Part shown: piece after piece, positions 1-7,989 of the stretch
Layout of the letters: the number at the start of each line of letters is the position of its first letter
How positions within the stretch are numbered: position 1 is the stretch's first letter
From: Imperialibacter sp. EC-SDR9
Lineage (GTDB): Bacteria > Bacteroidota > Bacteroidia > Cytophagales > Cyclobacteriaceae
DNA: 64,000 bases
Direction of reading: 5' to 3'
Assembly (NCBI RefSeq): GCF_902498805.1
Contig: NZ_LR701573.1
Span: 124,001 to 188,000 of the forward strand
Program-made: the position numbers and the translations under genes
The notes under the pieces: model-generated
Told to the model about the DNA's origin: nothing
What the model saw: only the letters and a program-made list of their open reading frames with translations
Database searches by the model: none

Positions 1-458
1 AACAAACCAATTTTACCACCTTTTGAGTAAGGCTCGATAAGGTCGATTACTTTGATTCCTGTAAAAAGCACCTCAGTAGAAGTTGAAAGATCTTCGAACC
101 TTGGAGCAGAGCGGTGAATAGGAAGCCTCTTTTTGCCTTCAGGCTGGCTAATGCCGTCAATGGCTTCACCAACTACGTTGAACAAACGACCCTTGATATC
201 ATCGCCGATGGGCATGGAAATAGGAGCGCCAGTATCTGTTACTACTATCCCTCTGCTCAAACCATCTGTACTGTCCATGGCTATAGTACGAACCCTGTCT
301 TCGCCCAGGTGTTGCTGTACTTCCAGGATTACTACCTGGCCATTTTCTTTGGTAACCTTAAGGGCATCAAGGATTTCGGGCAGTTTGGAGCCTTCGCCTT
401 CAAAACTAACGTCAACGACGGGTCCAATTACCTGGGTTATTCTTCCGGTGTTCGCCAT
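1..458 (-). CDS. atpD: ATP synthase F1 beta subunit, N-terminal part (partial)
   Basis: Reading the minus strand from ATG at 458 gives the start of the F1 beta subunit, the catalytic nucleotide-binding subunit of ATP synthase. The N-terminal beta-barrel ([13 protein letters not shown] at residues 5-17) is followed by the linker with [12 protein letters not shown] (about 129-140). The window ends after GGKIGLF (about 147-153), which in this family comes just before the GGAGVGKT P-loop. So 152 codons of roughly 470-500 are present and the catalytic residues lie outside. A good Bacteroidota -7 box lies about 50 bp upstream (506-513). It is not overlapped by the upstream kinase gene, so atpD probably has its own promoter. 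Identity is secure from sequence alone. Confidence 0.97.
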   Translation of the reverse strand, partial: MANTGRITQVIGPVVDVSFEGEGSKLPEILDALKVTKENGQVVILEVQQHLGEDRVRTIAMDSTDGLSRGIVVTDTGAPISMPIGDDIKGRLFNVVGEAIDGISQPEGKKRLPIHRSAPRFEDLSTSTEVLFTGIKVIDLIEPYSKGGKIGL

Positions 459-505
459 TATTTTGTGAGTGTTATAAGAATTATGTCACTTTGAATTTCG
501 AAGTG

Positions 506-537
506 CAAAATTAAACCAATAATCCTTTAAAGCCAAG
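506..537 (-). promoter_or_regulatory. Probable atpD promoter (Bacteroidota type)
   Basis: On the minus strand TAATTTTG (513-506) matches the Bacteroidota -7 consensus TAnnTTTG exactly. A weaker CTTG (537-534) lies 20 bp upstream, where TTTG is expected. Transcription would start near 499, leaving a leader of about 40 nt before the atpD ATG at 458. Confidence 0.6.
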
Positions 538-558
538 TTTGATTTCCATCTTGATTCC

Positions 559-576
559 AAAGAATTTGAATTCTTT
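559..576. repeat. 18-bp inverted repeat between kinase gene and atpD
   Basis: AAAGAATT and AATTCTTT flank a TG spacer, giving a perfect inverted repeat in the gap between the histidine kinase stop and atpD. No T-tract follows on the minus strand, so it is a poor terminator. It could be an operator or a chance AT-rich palindrome. Confidence 0.35.
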
Positions 577-635
577 TCAGCTTATGCGTGAACCACTTAG
601 AATGAGGCTTCGAGAGGCGATTTTGTCTTTCTCAA

Positions 636-1862
636 CTAAACTTTCAAAACGATGCGAAACGTGGTTCCTTTGTCCAGCTCAGATGATTTAACAAAAATCT
701 TTCCGGTGTGATAATTTTCAATAATTCGTTTCACCAGTGTAAGCCCAAGTCCCCAGCCTCTTTTCTTGGAAGTGTAGCCGGGTTGGAATACCGAACCGAT
801 TTTTGATTTGGGAATTCCTTTTCCCGTGTCGCTGATGTCGACCATTACCTTGCCCTCGTTGGCTTTCAGGATTTTGATTTCGATGGTGCCTGTACCACTC
901 ATGGCATCCACGGCATTTTTGCAGAGGTTTTCCACTACCCAGGCAAACAGGGGCTTATTAATGTCGGCTTTGATATCTTTGTTCGGGAAGGCGCTGAGAA
1001 TAAACTTTACCCGGGTGGAAACTCTTTTTTGCAGATAATTGATGGTTTCCTCTAAGGCGTCGTAGAGGTTTTCTTCGTTGAGCTGCGGTACCGAACCAAT
1101 ATTTGAAAACCTGGAGGTGATCATTTCCAGCCTTTCGATGTCTTTGTTGAGCTCGGGGATAATGTCCGAATCTTTGAAGCGATCATCTGTTTTGAAATAT
1201 TCCACCCATGCCATGAGCGAGGAGAGTGGCGTGCCCAGCTGATGGGCTGTTTCTTTGGCCAGGCCCACCCACACCCTATTTTGCTCGGCCGAGCGGGAAG
1301 AGTTGAAGGCGATGTAGGCGATAAGCCCGAAGAGGAAAATGACCGTTAGCTGAATATAGGGGTAATAGGTCAGCTGCTTGAGAAGGTCTGAGTTTTGGTA
1401 GTAAATATAGTTGTAGCCCGTAATTTCGTAGTTCTTGTTTTTGTTACGCAGTGTAACCACGATAGGCTCATGGTCTTTCTCCATGTCCTTGAGTGTTTCT
1501 GCCAGGATTCTTATTCGCTCTCTTTCCGTTTTTGCTTCGTCAGCTTTTTTAACATTTTTTGATTGAGACGGTATCCCAAACTCGTCGGCGATGATGACCG
1601 GGATGGAGTTATTGGCTACAATGATTTCATCAAAAATGAACGTGAGGTTAGCTTCTCCATCTTCGTTGGCGGTGTACTCCAGCGTGTTAGCAAAAAGGTC
1701 GATCAGCCGCTTTTCCCGATCCTTAAGGCTCTCAACAACTATGTTGGTGTAGTAGATAGACCCAATGCTGATCAGGATGGCAATTAAAACCACTACCCAT
1801 TTGAAATTGGAGTTGTCCTTATAAAATTCAAGGGTAGTGGCTTCTTTCAGGGGGTACTGCAT
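636..1862 (-). CDS. Membrane sensor histidine kinase (orphan)
   Basis: A 408-residue two-component sensor kinase of the inner membrane. A first membrane helix (about 21-44) and a second (about 168-187) enclose an extracytoplasmic sensor segment of about 120 residues that I cannot assign to a family. The dimerisation/phosphoacceptor helix carries AKETAHQLGTPLSS with the phosphorylatable His207. The ATPase domain has the N box ENLCKNAVDAM (311-321), G1 box DTGKGIP (345-351) and G2 box GWGLGL (369-374). No response regulator gene adjoins it. It lies 63 bp downstream of an ABC exporter pair on the same strand, so it may be co-transcribed with and sense the same envelope condition, but that is inference. 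The start is the ATG giving a short cytoplasmic N-terminus. Confidence 0.92.
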   Translation of the reverse strand: MQYPLKEATTLEFYKDNSNFKWVVVLIAILISIGSIYYTNIVVESLKDREKRLIDLFANTLEYTANEDGEANLTFIFDEIIVANNSIPVIIADEFGIPSQSKNVKKADEAKTERERIRILAETLKDMEKDHEPIVVTLRNKNKNYEITGYNYIYYQNSDLLKQLTYYPYIQLTVIFLFGLIAYIAFNSSRSAEQNRVWVGLAKETAHQLGTPLSSLMAWVEYFKTDDRFKDSDIIPELNKDIERLEMITSRFSNIGSVPQLNEENLYDALEETINYLQKRVSTRVKFILSAFPNKDIKADINKPLFAWVVENLCKNAVDAMSGTGTIEIKILKANEGKVMVDISDTGKGIPKSKIGSVFQPGYTSKKRGWGLGLTLVKRIIENYHTGKIFVKSSELDKGTTFRIVLKV

Positions 1863-1925
1863 TCCGAATATCTTTGACTATAAGTGAAAGCTAAGATACG
1901 GGAAATTTGAGCAGATATTGTCTTG

Positions 1926-3236
1926 CTAATTTTTCATCATAAACCATTTGGCCAGCACTTTGTAATTCACTTTGGTGCCATGCATGAGAATGCCCACCCT
2001 GTAAATTCGGGCAGCAAGCCAGACGGTGAACATGAAACCACCCGCTAGCAGAGTAACCGAAAGCAGGAGTTGCCAAATGGGCACGCCAAAGGGTATCCGC
2101 ATCATCATAACGACAGGAGAGGTCAGCGGGATCATGGACATCCAGAAGGCCAAAGACCCGTCCGGCTCATTCAAAACTGCTCCCAGAGAAACAATGGAAA
2201 GAATGAGCGGAAGAGTGACAGGCAGCATAAATTGCTGAGAGTCGACCTCCGAATCGACGGCAGAACCTACGGCTGCGAACAGCGACCCATAAAGGAGGTA
2301 TCCGCCGAGGAAATAAATAAGAAAAAAGAAGAGCACCTGCGGGATGTTGATGGATCCTATGGCACCCATGATTTTAGCGAATTCATTTTGATCGCCTGCT
2401 GCTGCCTGCACTTCTGCCATGCCAGGTTGGCCGTTCACCATGCTATTTGCAGCCTGTGGTTCGAAGCCAAACACACTGCTGAGCACCGTGGTAATTGTAA
2501 AAGTAAGGAGTGTCCAAAGCAGAAACTGCGTGAGCCCAACAGCCCCAACCCCTATTATTTTCCCCATCATCAACTGGAAGGGCTTCACTGAGCTGATAAT
2601 TACCTCAATGATCCTGCTGGTTTTCTCTTCAATAATGCCACGCATGATTTGGGCGCCAAAAAAGAAAATGAAGAAGTAAATCAGCAATGAGGAAATGTAA
2701 CCAATGCCGGTAGCGGCAATAGAACTGCTTTCCTGCTCGCCCTGGTCAGTGATGCTGATGGTGGCAATGTCGACGTTTGCCTTCAGGTTGTCGAGCACTT
2801 GTTTGTCGAGACCTGATTTTTCCAGCTTGATATTTTCAATTTTTTGCCTGATGCCCCATTCCAGATCGCCAATCACACTTAAGCTGGGCTTCGACGTGGA
2901 ATAGAATTGAATGCCCTGAGGGTTGTCGATGTCGATATTAGGAATGTAAAGGAATCCATAATACTCGCTGCCTTCAAGCGATTGCTTAAGGGCGTCAGGG
3001 TCTTCATTCATGAAAGAGTATTTGATCTCGTCGGTGTCGGTTAACACAGTTTTGAATAAGCCGGATTCGTCAACGACCTCAATGACCTTTTCATCACCGT
3101 CTCTGGTAGCAAGCCAGGTAGGCACGATGATAAGCAATGCAAAGAGTAGTGGCCCTACAAAGGTCATGACGAGAAATGACTTCTTGCGCACCCGGGTGAT
3201 GTATTCTCTTGCTATAATGAGTGATATCTTATTCAT
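1926..3236 (-). CDS. ABC-2 type exporter permease (NatB/YhaP-like)
   Basis: A 436-residue integral membrane permease of an ABC-2 exporter. The N-terminus has one membrane helix (about 20-43, ending PTWLATRDG), then an extracytoplasmic domain of about 130 residues. Five or six further helices occupy the C-terminal half. The GxIxEEKTSRIxE motif (about 202-214), typical of NatB/YhaP-type permeases, is present as RGIIEEKTSRIIEVI. The ATG overlaps the 3' end of the ATPase gene by 8 bp, so the two are translationally coupled and form one transporter. Related pairs export sodium or antimicrobial compounds; the substrate cannot be read from sequence. Confidence 0.9.
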   Translation of the reverse strand: MNKISLIIAREYITRVRKKSFLVMTFVGPLLFALLIIVPTWLATRDGDEKVIEVVDESGLFKTVLTDTDEIKYSFMNEDPDALKQSLEGSEYYGFLYIPNIDIDNPQGIQFYSTSKPSLSVIGDLEWGIRQKIENIKLEKSGLDKQVLDNLKANVDIATISITDQGEQESSSIAATGIGYISSLLIYFFIFFFGAQIMRGIIEEKTSRIIEVIISSVKPFQLMMGKIIGVGAVGLTQFLLWTLLTFTITTVLSSVFGFEPQAANSMVNGQPGMAEVQAAAGDQNEFAKIMGAIGSINIPQVLFFFLIYFLGGYLLYGSLFAAVGSAVDSEVDSQQFMLPVTLPLILSIVSLGAVLNEPDGSLAFWMSMIPLTSPVVMMMRIPFGVPIWQLLLSVTLLAGGFMFTVWLAARIYRVGILMHGTKVNYKVLAKWFMMKN

Positions 3237-4140
3237 GGCCGCCCTCCTGTACTTTTTGGATAAAAATTTCGTTCATGCTAGGTATTTTTTCAACAAACTC
3301 ATGCACTTCCACCTGGCTGATGAGCGCCTTGAGCAAATCGTTAGGCCCGAGAGCCGATTTGATCTGTATGGTCGAGTGAATGGCTCCTTCCACTTCCTCA
3401 GTACTTAAAGTGTCAAAGTCGGCGGGCAGCCCATTTACTTTGCCATGGTGGAGCACATTGAACGTGTTGGACTTGTAGGTTTCCTTGATGTCTTTCTTTG
3501 GCCCCTCCAGTATTTTCTTCGACTTGTTGATGAGCGCAATATGGTCACAAAGCTCTTCCACCGACTCCATGCGGTGGGTGGAAAAAATAATGGTGATGCC
3601 CTTTTTCTTCATTTCAAGGATTTCATCCCTGATCAGGTTGGCGTTCACAGGGTCGAAGCCGGAGAAAGGTTCGTCGAGGATAATTAAAGACGGCTCGTGC
3701 AGCACCGTGGCAATAAACTGCACTTTTTGCGCCATGCCTTTGGAAAGGTCTTCCACGTTTTTGCCCCACCAGCTAATGATGTCGAATTTCTCCATCCAGG
3801 CCTTAATTTTTTTGGTGGCCTCAGCTTTGCTCATTCCCTTGAGTTGCGCCAGGTAAAGCAGCTGCTCGCCCACCTTCATTTTTTTGTAGAGACCCCGCTC
3901 TTCAGGCAGGTAGCCGATGCGGTGCACATCTTCCAGCTCCAGCGGGCGCCCATGAAACATGACCTTGCCCTGATCGGCCATAAGGATTTGTGTGATGATA
4001 CGGATAAGGGTGGTTTTGCCGGCACCATTGGGGCCAAGCAGTCCGAAAATGGTGTTCTCGGGAATAGTGATGCTTACATCATCCAGCGCTTTGAAATCGC
4101 CAAAGCTCTTGTGGATGTGTTCTGTAACGAGAATGTTCAA
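3229..4140 (-). CDS. ABC transporter ATP-binding protein (NatA-like)
   Basis: The 303-residue ATPase partner of the downstream permease. Visible motifs are Walker A GPNGAGKT (36-43), signature LSKGMAQ (132-138), Walker B LIILDEPFSG (152-161) and the switch His189 in FSTHRM. A C-terminal extension of about 85 residues (DUF4162-like) follows the ATPase core, as in YhaQ/NatA relatives. The start is TTG (revcomp of 4138-4140); no in-frame ATG lies closer that would keep the first beta strand. It is the first gene of a likely three-gene unit with the permease and histidine kinase. Confidence 0.92.
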   Translation of the reverse strand: MNILVTEHIHKSFGDFKALDDVSITIPENTIFGLLGPNGAGKTTLIRIITQILMADQGKVMFHGRPLELEDVHRIGYLPEERGLYKKMKVGEQLLYLAQLKGMSKAEATKKIKAWMEKFDIISWWGKNVEDLSKGMAQKVQFIATVLHEPSLIILDEPFSGFDPVNANLIRDEILEMKKKGITIIFSTHRMESVEELCDHIALINKSKKILEGPKKDIKETYKSNTFNVLHHGKVNGLPADFDTLSTEEVEGAIHSTIQIKSALGPNDLLKALISQVEVHEFVEKIPSMNEIFIQKVQEGGHE

Positions 4141-4327
4141 GGCTTGTAGTAGTTTGGGTTGACTGATTGAATTTGAAATATTAGTGGCGAGAGGGGTGCC
4201 AATTATTACACCCGCCCCATTAAAACTAAAACTTCAGCCGAAGATACAACACATAATCTAGTTACTGAACAAACAAATAGACTCACTTTTTTAGGTGACA
4301 AACCCATCTGGCACCTCTTTTTGGTGG

Positions 4328-6325
4328 TTAAAATTTGCAGGTGATGCTAAAGTAGAAATTCCTCCCTGGTCTGGGAATGCCTCCCCAGTCAAGATGCTCT
4401 CTGTAGTTTCTATCTAATATATTTTCAACGCCACCATTCACCTGAAACGAGCTGTTCACTTTCCAGCCTGATCTAAAATTGAGGATGTAGTAAGAAGCTG
4501 TTTTCATTTCTCCAAATGAGCTGCTGATATGGCTTTGGGCTGCCGCCCATTCATACTCTGCCTGGGCGTTAAACTTAGCCAACTGTAGCCTGACGGAAGA
4601 AACAGATTTAAAGGGAGGGATTTGAGGCATTGCTTCGTTCAGGGAATTGGTGCCGTAGGTATACTTATTGTTCGACACCAGTTGAACATTCTTAAAGGGG
4701 CTGAACATCACCAGCATGTCGACACCGGTCATTCTCGCCCAGGCCAGGTTTTCATTTTGCTTTACCCCTCTGGCACCAATGGTCATTGTGGTTAGATCCG
4801 GCACCACCCGGCCCATGATGTAGTTGTCGATGGTTTTAAAAAACGGCGTGAGCCTAAACTCTGTATTGCGACCGAAATAGCTCAGCGTGGTTTCCGCATT
4901 CCAGGAGGTTTCGTTTTTCAAACCGGGATCCCCAATATAGTCGTAGCCATCCAGCCGGTTGAATAGATAAAATCCGAAGCGTTCGTTGAGGGTCGGGATT
5001 CTTTCACCGTACCCACCCTGAACATCCACTTGCAGATTGCCGGAGATAAAATGAGTGAAACTGGCGTTGGCTGTTTTTAGTATTCTGGTGGTTGATTTGG
5101 CCAGCCCATTGTCAAAAACTTCCCACTGCTGGCTTCCGATCCCGTCATGCATTCTGTCGAAGAAAGCATCTGCCCTTGCCGATAGTTGCATTTTGTCTTT
5201 CGGACTAAATTTGATCTGTTGCTGCGCATACAACCCCACATTTTGCCTCGTGGTTTGAGGTGCCGTTTGCATGTACATCGGTGGGCCTTCCGCTGGAAAC
5301 ATTGTCATTTCTCCTATTAATGTATTGGAGTAGTATTCGGCTTTTACGGTGGTTTTCTGCTCTCTGAAAATTCCAACGCTGCCTTCTAAATAACCTCCGG
5401 TCGTAGTGCTTTTGCCCGGCATATCCATGTGCATAGGCACATTTTCCCGGTGTGTGTCATCCATGCTATGCGCAATGCTGTTTTGATAAACTTTGGCTCG
5501 GATATCACGGAAAAACCACCATGGCGTGCTGTTTTTGTAGCCGACGGAGTAGATGCCTGCGGTAGCTGTGCCCACGTCCATGGGCAGCGCAGGAAAGCCA
5601 ATGTTCCAGCCCTGATCAAAAATGGCGTCGGCCTGTAGTGTGTCAAATTTTCCCAGCACCCACTTGCCGGATGCACCAACGTTGAGCTTCTGAAACTGTG
5701 AATAGGCAACTTCGTCTCCTCCTCCGGCGTGATAGTTGTTGCTTTTTCGAAAGGTGGCATTCACCCGGTAGGCACTTGTGTTTCTGGCGATATTGGCGGA
5801 GGAAAATGCATTGACCGCACCCGCCGATGCTTGGTAGTCGATGCCAGCTTGTCCGTGTATCCCAGGGACACCAACTAAGGGCTCGGCCAGCTTCATGTTC
5901 AACGATCCGCCTATGGTGCTTCCAAACTGCCCGCCCTGAGAGCCGGGTAGGGCCTGTATTACCGAAAGGTTCATCGGTTCCACATAGATGGTAACCGGAT
6001 CCATTTTGTCGGTACAGGCACCAAAAATCTTCATTCCGTCAATAGTCACATTGATTTGCCCACCGCTGAGGCCTCTGAGCACAGGTTCCTGGCCATATGC
6101 CCCCCGGCGAACAAGCGAAACGCCACTCATTCTGGAAAGAATGGTTTCTGTAGTCGCCGAAGTGTTCGACTGATAGAAGCTCTGCAACGTGTCGGAATGC
6201 AGTTTTTCGCTGCCCACCACCACCTCAGTCATAACAAATGTGCGAATGCTGTCGGGTGCCTGTCCATAGCTGGAGAAGGCCATCATGAAGCCGATTATGC
6301 TCAATATTTCTCCGATTTTCATCAC
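4328..6325 (-). CDS. TonB-dependent outer-membrane receptor, probable copper receptor (OprC/NosA-like)
   Basis: A 665-residue outer-membrane beta-barrel receptor energised by TonB. It has a signal peptide (about 1-22), a plug domain (about 45-150) and a C-terminal barrel ending in aromatic YFSITCKF. In the plug, FGACTDKMDP (101-110) resembles the Cys/Met stretch of the TonB-copper receptor family (OprC/NosA). The barrel has Met/His-rich loops, VPMHMDMPG (about 296-304) and MTMFPAEGPPMYM (340-352), suited to binding Cu(I). There is no STN domain, so it is not itself a FecR-type transducer. It is the last gene of an operon with a Met/His-containing lipoprotein and a small cysteine protein, which supports metal handling. 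Haem or another metal cannot be excluded. Confidence 0.85.
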   Translation of the reverse strand: MMKIGEILSIIGFMMAFSSYGQAPDSIRTFVMTEVVVGSEKLHSDTLQSFYQSNTSATTETILSRMSGVSLVRRGAYGQEPVLRGLSGGQINVTIDGMKIFGACTDKMDPVTIYVEPMNLSVIQALPGSQGGQFGSTIGGSLNMKLAEPLVGVPGIHGQAGIDYQASAGAVNAFSSANIARNTSAYRVNATFRKSNNYHAGGGDEVAYSQFQKLNVGASGKWVLGKFDTLQADAIFDQGWNIGFPALPMDVGTATAGIYSVGYKNSTPWWFFRDIRAKVYQNSIAHSMDDTHRENVPMHMDMPGKSTTTGGYLEGSVGIFREQKTTVKAEYYSNTLIGEMTMFPAEGPPMYMQTAPQTTRQNVGLYAQQQIKFSPKDKMQLSARADAFFDRMHDGIGSQQWEVFDNGLAKSTTRILKTANASFTHFISGNLQVDVQGGYGERIPTLNERFGFYLFNRLDGYDYIGDPGLKNETSWNAETTLSYFGRNTEFRLTPFFKTIDNYIMGRVVPDLTTMTIGARGVKQNENLAWARMTGVDMLVMFSPFKNVQLVSNNKYTYGTNSLNEAMPQIPPFKSVSSVRLQLAKFNAQAEYEWAAAQSHISSSFGEMKTASYYILNFRSGWKVNSSFQVNGGVENILDRNYREHLDWGGIPRPGRNFYFSITCKF

Positions 6326-6341
6326 TATATTTTTTTGTTTT

Positions 6342-6374
6342 TTTCACCACCCGGTACCGGCCCGGGTGGTGAAA
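6342..6374. repeat. 13-bp-stem hairpin between lipoprotein and receptor genes
   Basis: Perfect inverted arms TTTCACCACCCGG and CCGGGTGGTGAAA flank a 7-nt loop. In the minus-strand transcript the hairpin is followed by an A-rich stretch rather than U, so it is unlikely to terminate the operon. It sits 16 bp upstream of the receptor ATG. An mRNA-processing or differential-stability role is more likely. Confidence 0.7.
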
Positions 6375-6386
6375 GGCATTAGTTTT

Positions 6387-7199
6387 TTAGTTTACAACTA
6401 TGTCGAAAGACCTGGTGCCCAGACTGGTTTCTCCATCTGTGAGCGCAAGGTTCAGTCGCCATTCTCCCGTCATAGTGAAATTTGCTTTGCCCATGTAGTG
6501 CCCTGATGCCACGTAGGTGGGATTTGCGTTGTTAGGCGAACCGTGATCCATGGCTGGCATTGCAGGCGTAAACTCAATCGACAACGTCTCGACTGGCACA
6601 AATTCTCCGTTTTTCGTTGTGTAGGCTACCACCTCAAAGTCGTTGACACCCACTTTCATTCCTTTGGGGAACATATAAGACAGATAATATTTCTGTCCGG
6701 CTTCCGATTGAAATACCGACACTCTGGAAGGCGTGGTGGCCTTTACTTCGATGTCGAACGCTGCTGAGCCTGATAAATTTTTGAGGTGATTGTCAATATG
6801 GGCCTCAAGTGACCATGAACCCATTTCTCCGGATGCCATACTGAATAGAATTGCAGCTGGGAATAAGTCGTTTACAGCTTCTCCTTCAGTTACTTCCACG
6901 GGACAGGAATGGCTCATAGTGGCCATGGTCATCAGCGGGCTCAGGGTGATATGAGCGTCAGTAATTGTCTCGCCTGTCAGGGAATCGGTGATAAAAAGGT
7001 AAATGGGATTGTAGCCGGCAAACAGCTCCTCTGCTGCCCATATCTCGACTTTGGCCGCTGCACCATTGGCATAGGCTTCGGATATTTTTGTGAGGCCTTC
7101 TGTGGGGTTGATAGATGGCTCGTCGTCGGAAGAGCAAGAAAAGAGCAGGGTTGTGATAAACCCACCGAAAAATATTGTTTTTATGATAGATGCGTTCAT
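6387..7199 (-). CDS. Lipoprotein with YtkA/FixH-like domain, probable metal-binding partner of the receptor
   Basis: Starting at ATG 7199 the protein is 270 residues with a lipoprotein signal (lipobox LFSC, Cys22). I prefer this start, or ATG 7211, to the longer open frame, because only these place the lipobox correctly. Two similar beta-rich domains follow. The first has LMTMATMSHSCP and the second MPAMDHGSP, both Met/His motifs of the kind seen in YtkA/FixH-like and copper-handling periplasmic proteins. It lies upstream of the OprC-like receptor in the same transcript and may pass metal to or from it. The family call is by pattern and moderately sure; a copper role is inferred. Confidence 0.7.
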   Translation of the reverse strand: MNASIIKTIFFGGFITTLLFSCSSDDEPSINPTEGLTKISEAYANGAAAKVEIWAAEELFAGYNPIYLFITDSLTGETITDAHITLSPLMTMATMSHSCPVEVTEGEAVNDLFPAAILFSMASGEMGSWSLEAHIDNHLKNLSGSAAFDIEVKATTPSRVSVFQSEAGQKYYLSYMFPKGMKVGVNDFEVVAYTTKNGEFVPVETLSIEFTPAMPAMDHGSPNNANPTYVASGHYMGKANFTMTGEWRLNLALTDGETSLGTRSFDIVVN

Positions 7200-7360
7200 T
7201 TTGTTATTCATTTTGGGCACGGCATGTTGCATAGCATAGCGCAGATGGCAAGCCAGGGCCGTGCATTCGACAATTTTCAAATAGACTATTCAGGGATTTG
7301 ACGTTTGCTGAGCGCAGGAACAGCAAATTCTAATCACAAGTAAGGAGTTTGAACAACTGC

Positions 7361-7756
7361 TCAAACGAGAGGGTGAAGAGGCGAAGACGGCGGGTGAAAG
7401 ATGTCGTTGATAACGCTCTGGCTGGCGAATTTTTCCAGATAGGAAACTTCAGAGACATTAAAGGCGGCTCTAAAAAGCTGTTGCAAGGTGAAATGCTGAA
7501 AAATGCCAACCGGAAAATCTTTTATATTGATTTTTACAGGGCTCGGTGCCACAGGCGAACCCTGCTCCTCTTCCATGGCTTTTATTTTTTGTGCCAGCAA
7601 ACAGGTGCCGTCGCAATGGAGCTCTGGCCTCGATTTGTTGACGCACTTTGCTTTGTACTGTTGTAACTGCACGTAATAATCAACCACCTGCAGGGCGGGC
7701 CTAAAGAGTACCATGCTGTAGAGCAAAAGGATACTTAGGGCGATGATTGATTTCAT
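7361..7756 (-). CDS. Small membrane protein with CxN-x(6)-HCDGTC motif
   Basis: From ATG 7756 the product is 131 residues: one N-terminal hydrophobic segment (about 3-20), then CVNKSRPELHCDGTCLLAQKI. This Cys pattern, C-x-N-K-x(2)-PEL-x-C-x-G-x-C, recurs in short Bacteroidota proteins found beside metal receptor genes, from my memory of the family. A longer frame starting at 7789 would overlap the palindromic operator and is less likely. It is the first gene of the putative copper operon; the next gene starts about 160 bp downstream. The C-terminus is Pro/His-rich. Biochemical function is unknown; three Cys and one His in the motif suggest metal or redox chemistry. Confidence 0.7.
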   Translation of the reverse strand: MKSIIALSILLLYSMVLFRPALQVVDYYVQLQQYKAKCVNKSRPELHCDGTCLLAQKIKAMEEEQGSPVAPSPVKINIKDFPVGIFQHFTLQQLFRAAFNVSEVSYLEKFASQSVINDIFHPPSSPLHPLV

Positions 7757-7787
7757 GGTGACAAAGATTGCAAAAAACCGAAGCCAC

Positions 7788-7809
7788 AATTATGACCCTG
7801 GTCATAATT
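7788..7809. promoter_or_regulatory. Perfect 22-bp palindromic operator (TTATGA-N6-TCATAA)
   Basis: Arms AATTATGACC and GGTCATAATT are exact reverse complements around a CT centre. The layout TGA-N6-TCA is that of CRP/FNR-family sites. It lies 31 bp upstream of the first gene of the copper-type operon. A near-consensus minus-strand -7 box (TTATTTTG, 7818-7811) is immediately upstream, so transcription would start inside the palindrome. That geometry favours repression when bound. Confidence 0.7.
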
Positions 7810-7906
7810 ACAAAATAAAATGTCACCCTAGCCTCGAAACTTTATGAGGTCTCCCCGGTGAAAGCCAGGGGCTGCCTGCCACCAACGAATTGTTATCAAC
7901 ACTGAT

Positions 7907-7914
7907 TACCTTTG
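7907..7914 (+). promoter_or_regulatory. -7 promoter element of the haem-binding dehydrogenase gene
   Basis: TACCTTTG matches TAnnTTTG exactly. A start near 7921 gives a leader of about 70 nt to the ATG at 7990. This argues against the upstream GTG at 7927 as the translation start. No good TTTG is seen 19 bp upstream. Confidence 0.5.
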
Positions 7915-7989
7915 GGGGAATAAGTAGTGGTTGATCTGAAAGTATTTTTTAGATTTAGTTCTTATCCTAAACACCTAACATTAAACTGC

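Noticed and set aside
4188-4318. GAGGGGTGCC and GGCACCTC as a possible stem between the ABC and receptor genes
   Set aside because: More than 110 bp apart with a weak match; no local hairpin or T-tract supports it.
7836-7900. Sequence resembling the core of a cobalamin riboswitch (GGTGAAAGCCAGG...CTGCCTGCCACC)
   Set aside because: The core is one base short, the upstream GGGAA and downstream box are missing, and the likely promoter of the plus gene (7907-7914) lies after it, so it would not be in that mRNA. The minus-strand copy does not match either.
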